From assembly GCA_003260075.1 (NCBI GenBank), contig QLIY01000480.1, forward strand, positions 1-64,000: DNA of 64,000 nucleotides. The letters run 5' to 3'. The stretch is from Phallusia mammillata (Eukaryota > Chordata > Ascidiacea > Phlebobranchia > Ascidiidae). Below the pieces are notes generated by a model, which ran no database searches, had not been told where the DNA came from, and saw nothing but the letters and a program-made list of their open reading frames with translations. This document shows, in pieces, positions 57,149 through 64,000 of the stretch. The translations under genes and the position numbers were made by a program. Numbering within the stretch: the first letter of the stretch is position 1; every line of letters starts with the position of its first letter.

Positions 57149-58941
57149 ATGTTAGCTGATGGGCTGTTGATTGTATTTATATCAGTCATAACAGCACTGC
57201 TTGCTGAAGGTAGGTGATTTTTTGCAATAATTTTATCCTTTAAAATTCACTGTTATAATTTCTGTGATTTTAGGACTAACATGGCTTATGGTATACAGAA
57301 CAGAAAAGTTTCAGAAGCTAAAGCAAGAGGTTGAGAGACAAAGCAAAAAGCGTAAGTATATAAAATAAGCGCGAGTTGTACCATGCAATTTAGAAACATT
57401 TTTATATTATCTTAAGTGTTTGAAGTAAAGTTTAATTAGGATGCACTATATATAAGCTGCAGATAGTGCACACTGTTTTGACCTATAAGATCTCATCGGT
57501 GCAGTGTGTGACAAGAGATAGACCGTATTGCTAGTGTCGCCCCCACGACACTCCAGTTTGTTGGGAGTAACAGGCTAAAAAACATGCCTTACCCATTCTG
57601 TTCGATGCCACAACTGGGCATAAACTATAGTAGAAACTGGGTCACAATGCATTATATTTGTATGTTTGTTGTGTCTGTTGTTATTTTGAAACAGTGAAAT
57701 GTTTGCAAAAAACAAAGTAACTTTAATGCTACAAAAAAAAACTTATACCAGATAAAATATATATTGCTTGGTTATTGCAGTGGAAAAACGGAAAGAGGCC
57801 ATGGGTGAAGCAGCTGCGAACAAAAATCAGAAACGACGATTAAACATTGAAGAAGAAAAATTGAAAAGCAACAGTCGAGATTTATCTGCTGTTCGGATGA
57901 AATCAATGTTTGCAATAGGATTTTGCTTTACCGCTTTACTGGGAACTCTCAGTTCAGTGTAAGTTTTCATAGAAATGTAATTTTGTAGGGCAGATTTATG
58001 AAATTTTCTAAATTTTTTTCTAAACCTTAAATGTACAACCAAAAAAACTAAAATCTGGTTTTGACTTTAATGATCTAAAAAGCTCTCTACAGAGTCTTGT
58101 GTGCTTTTGTGTTTGAACATGATCCCTTAGAGTAAGCCGAACCTTGAATTATATATAATGTGTACACAAGCATCTCATATTACTGCTTGGTTCTTATCTG
58201 AGCATACTGATGCTTTTATAAAAAGAACAGTAGACTAGTAGCTGTATTGTTTGTATTGAATTCAACAACACAATTTTAAGTTTGTACTGTTTTTTGTTAT
58301 TTAGGTTTGAAGGAAAAGTTGTTGCAAAATTGCCCTTTCTTCCAATCAGTTTGTTTCAAGGTATATCACATCGTGGATTGATGGGGGATGATTTCACTGA
58401 TTGTTCATTTATATTTTTGTACATCCTCAGCACCATGTCAATTAGACAGGTAAATGCAATCGTAGGAATTCACTACAACTGCAAATGTTCTCTTGGTCGA
58501 ACACCGAGCATCTCACGTTAATTCTCGGCTGAACACGCTCAATGTGACGTCAAAAATGTTTCAAATTTTACACTAGATTTGTAGCTTTCCGAAGTCCCTT
58601 ATGTCACAGTGGTGTATTAAGCTGTACAGGCTCCAGAAGTACGCCCTTTGTCACCATTTAAAAATATGCAAATGTTATAATTTTTGGAGGTTTAATGCAA
58701 GTTTATGCAACTGCTCGACTGAGCATTAAAACGGCAATGCTCGGTACCAAGTGCCTCGACTTGGCCCATCCCTATGCAAACGGTTGCCAAACTACTTTCA
58801 TTAAACAAAATTTTAATAACTTTTTTAAAATATTTCTATTTTCAGAATATTCAAAAACTTCTAGGATTTTCTCCATCTCGGGCTGCTGCTAAACAAAGTG
58901 GTGGGGGCTTATTTCAACCTCCTCAACCAAGTAGCAAATGA
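57149..58941 (+). CDS. TMCO1: TMCO1, ER membrane coiled-coil protein (5 exons)
   Basis: Small ER membrane protein of the Oxa1 superfamily. It is linked to ER calcium-load release and to a ribosome-associated multipass translocon. Exons 57149-57209, 57274-57351, 57781-57958, 58305-58449 and 58846-58941 join in phase to 185 residues (human 188). Landmarks: membrane segment LLIVFISVITALLAEGLTW, then the charged coiled-coil QEVERQSKKLEKRKEAMG, RMKSMFAIGFCFTALLGTL (second membrane segment), VVAKLPFLPISLFQGISHR and GDDFTDCSFIFLYILSTMS. The start lacks two residues of the human N-terminus. It lies 333 bases after GET4 on the same strand. Poly(A) signal at 59218. Intron two carries an R1 repeat. Identity is secure. 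Confidence 0.95.
57452..57630 (+). repeat. Dispersed repeat family R1, copy 4 (near full length)
   Basis: GCTGCAGATAGTGCACACTG, ATAAGATCTCATCGGTGCAG, GTGACAAGAGATAGACCGTA, CTCCAGTTTGTTGGGAGTAA and GCCACAACTGGGCATAAAC in order. In TMCO1 intron two. Confidence 0.7.
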
Positions 58942-60353
58942 GTAGTGCAATAACTTGTGTGTCAAAATATTTTATCCTAATGATTTGCAAATCATATTTA
59001 TGAGATCAAATGCCTGCAACTGCTAATACAATGTAACATTGTTATGAATACCTCTGGTGCTTGTGGACTGAACTAGGTTGCAAGTTCCTGAAGAGAAATG
59101 ATAGATTGCAATATGGTTACAACTTTATTTGTGTGTGCTTTATAACTCTCCTTGCATAGAAAATTCCTTTTTTGGATGTTCTTTTTTCGCTTTGTGTTTG
59201 ATATGTAAATTGGCCAAAATAAAAGACTTTCAAAACATTGCCAAAAAAACACAGTTTGCAGAATTTGTGTTTATTGTGAGGCAGAATGTTAAGTGAGTTT
59301 TAAACAGCTATGCACCTAACATTGAAGTATGATATGACAAATGTACATGGGAATCTTCTACACAAGTTAATACCAACGTTTTTTATATCCTTCCAAAAGT
59401 TTAAAATCAAATGTTCGCACTTTTGACCGAAAAGACAGGGTCTAGTTGAGTCCGCTCTGGTGAAAGAACACATAGCGGTTTGTTTCTATATCAAAAACTA
59501 GTTACAGGCCAGGGAGAAAGCTTGGGACGATTGAAGCTTTAAAATGTTACTCAATAGTCTTATATCAACGATTGACCAAGAAATGAACTTATGTTGCAAA
59601 GATCTAGAGACAAGCTTATAAATTGACAATCAGATTCTGTAGTATTTGTAGCTTGACATGTAATACCAGAAGAAAAACTTTCTTGCATAGTTTATGGCAC
59701 AAACACATGTAAATAAACTAAAACCAATGCACTATAATTGAATTGATACAGCATACATAGTTCACCACTATGGGCACCCTTAACCATGAACAATTATCTA
59801 TTTACATTTTTTGAGAAAGTTCAACATTTCAAAATCAATTCGTGAAGCCACACTAAGCTGTGTCCAGTGAAAAATAAAAACAACACTCCTTAACTAGAAA
59901 GCAAGTGTGAATATGAATAGAACTGTATAAAACATTTTTTTTACATGAATGTTGTAACCTACACTTTGCAGTTGTGTGATGTTTGAGGTGGTAAAAAGAA
60001 AAACACAAAACTTAAAACCAATAAAAAAGAATAGTCTTTTGTGTAATCAACAAAAACACAATTGTTCTTTAAAACCATAAGGTTTTGTAACAAACTAAAA
60101 GCAATAGAATGGTTTCTTAAAATTCTTTACCATGCTCAGTCAGACCTAGTGTGTATCACTTAGATATTTTTACTTAATTTTTGCAAAGAAAAATGTTGAG
60201 ACAAAATCTAGTACAACCATTTAGGAAAAAAATAAAGTTTTGCCAACTATTCACCAGTATATGAAGCAAGACTATTTTAAGCTTGTCCAATACAACGCAG
60301 CCATTGTGATCTTGTGTGGGAATTAAAATCAACACCAATCAAACGTTTTCTTA
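58942..60353. other. Convergent intergenic stretch (TMCO1 / FOXRED1)
   Basis: AATAAA at 59218-59223 is the likely TMCO1 poly(A) signal. The remainder is AT-rich with no recognised gene, repeat or long open frame. Confidence 0.5.
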
Positions 60354-63300
60354 TCAAATGCAGTTGATTTCCACCATAGGATGATTATTAACCAATCTCA
60401 TAAAACCCATTGGTTCCAGGGCAGGCATATTCTTATAGTTGATCATCTGCTCTGAAAGCATGTACGAGGCCCCATAGGCTTGCTGGATGCCATGTCCACT
60501 ACAAAGATAAAATGTAGATCTAATTTTTGGGAGGTTTAATGCAAACTTGGATTCAGCACATCTGTGGTATCACACACCAAAAAAATAAATATAAAAAATA
60601 AATAAAAAATTCTGTTTTCTTAAATACAATAGCAGTATTGTACAATGAACCTGAAGCCAGTGAGAAACCACATGTTGTTGTAAATTGGATGTGAACCAAT
60701 AATTCCATTCTCATCAAATGTGTTGAAATCATAATAACCTGCCCAAGCAGATGTGACCTGAGGGCAAAATTAAAAACATATTTATATTTTTGGAAATGAA
60801 AAATATACACTCGATACATAGTTTATAAAGTAGCTTGAGAAAAAAGTTATTCTATTGACCTAAACAAAACGAACTAGTCATAAGAATTATTACCAATATG
60901 CTTTCAGTATTATTTATTTGCTGCATACAAATTACCTGTTTTTTTAGTATTTAATCAAAAATTTGTTTAGAAACATTGGAAACCTTAAAAGCTTTATACT
61001 TTTTAACAAAGTGATGCCCAATCGATAAAAAATACTAATATGCAGGACTGTGTTGAAAAGTGAGTAGATACTTCAAAATTCCTTTCAAACCTTTAGATTT
61101 TCAAATGCTGGAATTCTTTTAGCAAGTCTTGGCCAAATGTATTCATCGAAATATTGGTAATCGACCTCCAAATCAGCCGTGTCAGGCTCATCAGCCTAAC
61201 AGTAAAATCGGTTTAGTTCAATTTAGAAATATATGACTGAGTAATTGATTTTCGGTGACCAAGAAGAACACAAAGACAAATACATGTTTACATAAAGTGT
61301 AATTTAAGCTGCAGACCGAGCACAATATTTTTTTAAATATTTTTCACAATATTTCTATAAGGTCTCATCAGTGCAGCTGGTGACAAGAGATTGGCTGTAT
61401 AAGCTTATGCAGCCACCAACAGAACTCCAGTTTGTTGGTAGTAACAGGCTGAAAAGCCATGCCTTTCCAAACCTGTTTGATGCCACAACTGGGCATAAAC
61501 CACAGAAGAAGCATTAGTTTACATTTATAAAAGCAAGTAAATGTCCAAGAAAAGCTATACTATCCAATAATGGTATTTTCAGGCATAATTTTTTTTACAA
61601 ATAGGATTTTAACAAACAAACCTCAGTAGTAGGTGATGCCCCACACACATATTTTCCACCAAAGCCCTCTCTTCTTATCCAAAATCCAGATGGATCGACA
61701 AAAAATGGAAAATCAAACATGGGAGCATCAGGACAATGTACGACATAAACATATCGTTTCCTTCTTTCAACTGGCAACTGCACAAGTCAATAAATGTAAT
61801 TTTAAGCAACATGGCACAAAGTTTTCTTGTTAGCTAAAATGAACGTACATTCGGTACTGGGATCCGCCCTAAAAATGTAGAACATGGTGGGATTTAAACC
61901 CACGACTGGAGACTTTCTAAGACTTGCACTCTACAAACAGAGCTACACAGGCTCAGTGGTAAACCCGCTTGAATTCAAATCACAAGCACTTTTACTGCCT
62001 CATATGCTTCACATGCCAGCTACATACAAGGGAATCAAACTCTTATGTTTATTCCACTTTACCCTTCAATCAAAACCTATTGGGACGAATGTTTTTTTTC
62101 CATTAATGAGTCAGTAATTTAAATAGTTCAACCTATTATTACGTTTTTGAAAAAAAAAACGACATTAAAGTTTTTTGTCATGAAAATATAAAAAACTAAG
62201 ACGGGATTAGAACCAACAACCTTGTGAGTATAGTGATGTTGTGTTTAGCATTTATTGAGTCAGCGCACTATATTTAACCTAAAACAACCACCAGTCCAGA
62301 CATAGCTGTGCAATGATATGACATTAGGCAGCACGAAAAGCAACATAATGTATAATGCAAAGTACGGTTACTTCAAAAGATAAACTTGACCAATTCGCAA
62401 ATAATGTCAAAAATTGCTACAAAATGAATTGTGAAAATCACAGATTTTGGTTAAAGTTAATTATTACTAAATATCTTCACTTTACTTGTCATTTCTGCGA
62501 CACACATTATTTACAAACCTTGACTTTGAGCAAGGGATGTACATCTGGATTGTCTGTTCCTATTCCACATAATTCAGCCACTTTTCCGGATAGAGGTCCA
62601 GCGCAGTTGATAAAATGTGCAGCCTTTACATGCACTGGTTTGTCATGGTCAGGATGTTTTACCTATAAAGAGTATTAAAAGGATATAGCATTTACATAGA
62701 AATGTGCTCTGTATATGACACAAATTAGAAAGCTGTATTCATAGTATTGTGTTTTGCATTGTTTAGAGCAAGGGTCGGCAACCCCCGGCATGCATGCCAA
62801 GGTTGGCATGCTAGGTGGTTTTTCATGGCATGTCAACCGATTTGCATGTTTATATTGAAGTAACAAATTAACCTGCTTGTTTATAGTTTTTATCATGCTA
62901 TTTTCTTAAAATTCAGCCTTACATGCACAAAACACTCTGCTTTCTCATTATTATTGATATCTGCTGGCACTAACCACTGTTATTTAGAAAAACGTTGTTA
63001 TGTGAGGTCATCAACACATGGAAACAACAAGTAAATTGGCATATGTTGCCTCAAAGGTTGCCGACCCCTGGTTTAGAGTTTTAATTATGCACACAGAATC
63101 TATGCAGCAAAATACAAAACACTGAAAGGGCTACAACAACTCTCACAATTACAAATATGCGAATGTAAAAACAAATATAGGGTATAAACTGTCAGAAATT
63201 GCAGCAGCTGCACCCTAATCTATTTTTACAACTAAAGCATGGCAAAAAAGTTAGGAATTTGCAATAAACAAGCAAAATATGTGCAAGATCAAATAAGTTG

Positions 63301-63511
63301 TTTACTGCTGTGAAAAAACATGTCCAACTTGTACAAAGTAAACAAGTTTGCTTACATAGACACCCACTACGCGATCGTCTGGATGGCAAACACTGCCGTC
63401 AGGTAAAACCATCGTCAGTTGTTTGTCTGGATGGTTCCTGTCATAAATTTCCTTTTTAAATCCAACCACTTCACCTTTAAGGCTTTGGATCCCAAGAGTA
63501 GGATTTTTGCA
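60354..63511 (-). CDS. FOXRED1: FAD-dependent oxidoreductase FOXRED1, 3' part (6 exons, 5' end outside window)
   Basis: Mitochondrial flavoprotein needed for complex I assembly. Visible exons: 63356-63511, 62519-62662, 61622-61777, 61091-61195, 60651-60757 and 60354-60498, all in phase, about 270 residues from the C-terminal half. Landmarks: [20 protein letters not shown] (dinucleotide-binding region end), [76 protein letters not shown] and [19 protein letters not shown]. The stop TGA is at 60354-60356. The N-terminal FAD motif must lie beyond 64000. The match is to FOXRED1 rather than to sarcosine or dimethylglycine dehydrogenase. A hAT MITE sits in an intron at 62769. Confidence 0.92.
61306..61505 (+). 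repeat. Dispersed repeat family R1, copy 5 (near full length)
   Basis: GCTGCAGACCGAGCACAA, ATAAGGTCTCATCAGTGCAG, GTGACAAGAGATTGGCTGTA, ACTCCAGTTTGTTGGTAGTA, GCCACAACTGGGCATAAACC. In a FOXRED1 intron. Confidence 0.7.
61850..62040 (-). mobile_element. tRNA-derived SINE fragment
   Basis: On the minus strand GTGTAGCTCTGTTTGTAGAG (A-box-like) is followed by GTGGGTTTAAATCCCACC (B-box-like). Flanking blocks match the 40095-40280 region. Too diverged in the acceptor stem to be a working tRNA gene. In a FOXRED1 intron. Confidence 0.6.
62769..63070. mobile_element. 302-bp hAT-type MITE with 8-bp target duplication
   Basis: Begins CAAGGGTCGGCAACC and ends GGTTGCCGACCCCTG, with GTTTAGAG at 62761-62768 and 63071-63078. 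Same family as 43557-43863. In a FOXRED1 intron. Confidence 0.92.
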
Positions 63512-64000
63512 CTGAAACACATTTGTAAAAAGTTTTAGAGGTATGTTTAACCCAGGTTTTAAAGGATTAAGTTAAAGCACTCAGATTTTTTGTGTTTTCC
63601 CCCAGGTTTATGCCACATTATTGTTTATTTCAACTTGCAAAGTAAAAACTGTTTTTCTTGTTCATCTTAAATATACACAACCATATTTTACCAACCAACG
63701 TGGGTTATGTTACTAGCAATCCATTATCCAGGGGCATAAGTAGCAGCAAAAATTAAGTAATAATGTACTAAAACAAGTAGATGCTTAAGTATTTCCTATT
63801 CAATATTTACCCCAAACTATTAACTTTTAAACCATATATTTTTTGTTTGTTTCTGCTCATTAATGTGTTATGTTTCTTTCGTTCGAATTTTAGAAATTTA
63901 AGATTTAGTATTTTTGCAAGTCCTCTCTATTTACAGAAATTGTCTGAATTTAGAAAACAGAGTATTACTAGGTAATCAATTAATTGGTTAAAAAATTATC
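63512..64000. other. FOXRED1 intron running to the window edge
   Basis: Upstream of the exon ending at 63511. No further FOXRED1 exon was recognised before 64000; the frame 63781-63975 on the plus strand is low-complexity F/L-rich and unsupported. Confidence 0.5.

Noticed and set aside
1..64000. CRISPR array, prophage or bacterial operon
   Set aside because: No regularly spaced identical repeats with unique spacers, and genes are spliced eukaryotic ones throughout.

Overview
The window looks like AT-rich nuclear DNA of a metazoan with compact, intron-rich genes, most likely an invertebrate chordate of the tunicate type. The phylum call is inference. It rests on small GT-AG introns, vertebrate-like orthologues (ASS1, TSFM, NOP58, BBS9, NBN, GET4, TMCO1, FOXRED1) and dense short non-autonomous DNA transposons. 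No bacterial, plasmid, phage or CRISPR feature was seen.

Layout, left to right. 1-4404: repeats plus weakly supported coding exons, including a terminal exon present in two copies about 3.3 kb apart. 4405-11970 (-): ASS1, 8 exons, with its 3' end locally duplicated. 12649-13128 (+): a small lysine-rich orphan protein starting MGNSCC. 13206-16167 (+): an orphan coiled-coil protein. 16802-26648 (-): a 19-exon gene for a single-pass membrane protein with an extracellular vWA domain and a cytoplasmic region resembling the dynein heavy-chain stalk and microtubule-binding domain; this is the most interesting gene here. 27973-30855 (-): TSFM. 32372-37544 (-): NOP58, 16 exons. 38470-52116 (-): BBS9, 23 exons. 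52468-54689 (-): NBN, apparently intronless but broken by an assembly artefact. 55865-56815 (+): GET4, intronless. 57149-58941 (+): TMCO1, 5 exons. 60354-63511 (-): 3' part of FOXRED1, running off the right edge.

Exon structures were built by hand from splice sites, phase continuity and family resemblance; all named genes close in frame from exon to exon. The genes do not form one pathway: mitochondrial functions (TSFM, FOXRED1), arginine and urea metabolism (ASS1), box C/D snoRNP (NOP58), ciliary BBSome (BBS9), DNA repair (NBN) and ER membrane biogenesis (GET4, TMCO1) are simply neighbours.

Two background signals dominate. First, runs of about 10 G, and one of 89 G, mostly sit at joints where nearby sequence is repeated; with six single N's they look like assembly joints that keep both haplotypes. 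They duplicate or break exons of ASS1, the vWA gene, BBS9 and NBN. Second, introns and spacers hold many short inverted-repeat elements. At least eight have hAT-like ends and recognisable 8-bp target duplications, one is nested in a tRNA-derived SINE, and one pair looks Mutator-like with 9-bp duplications.
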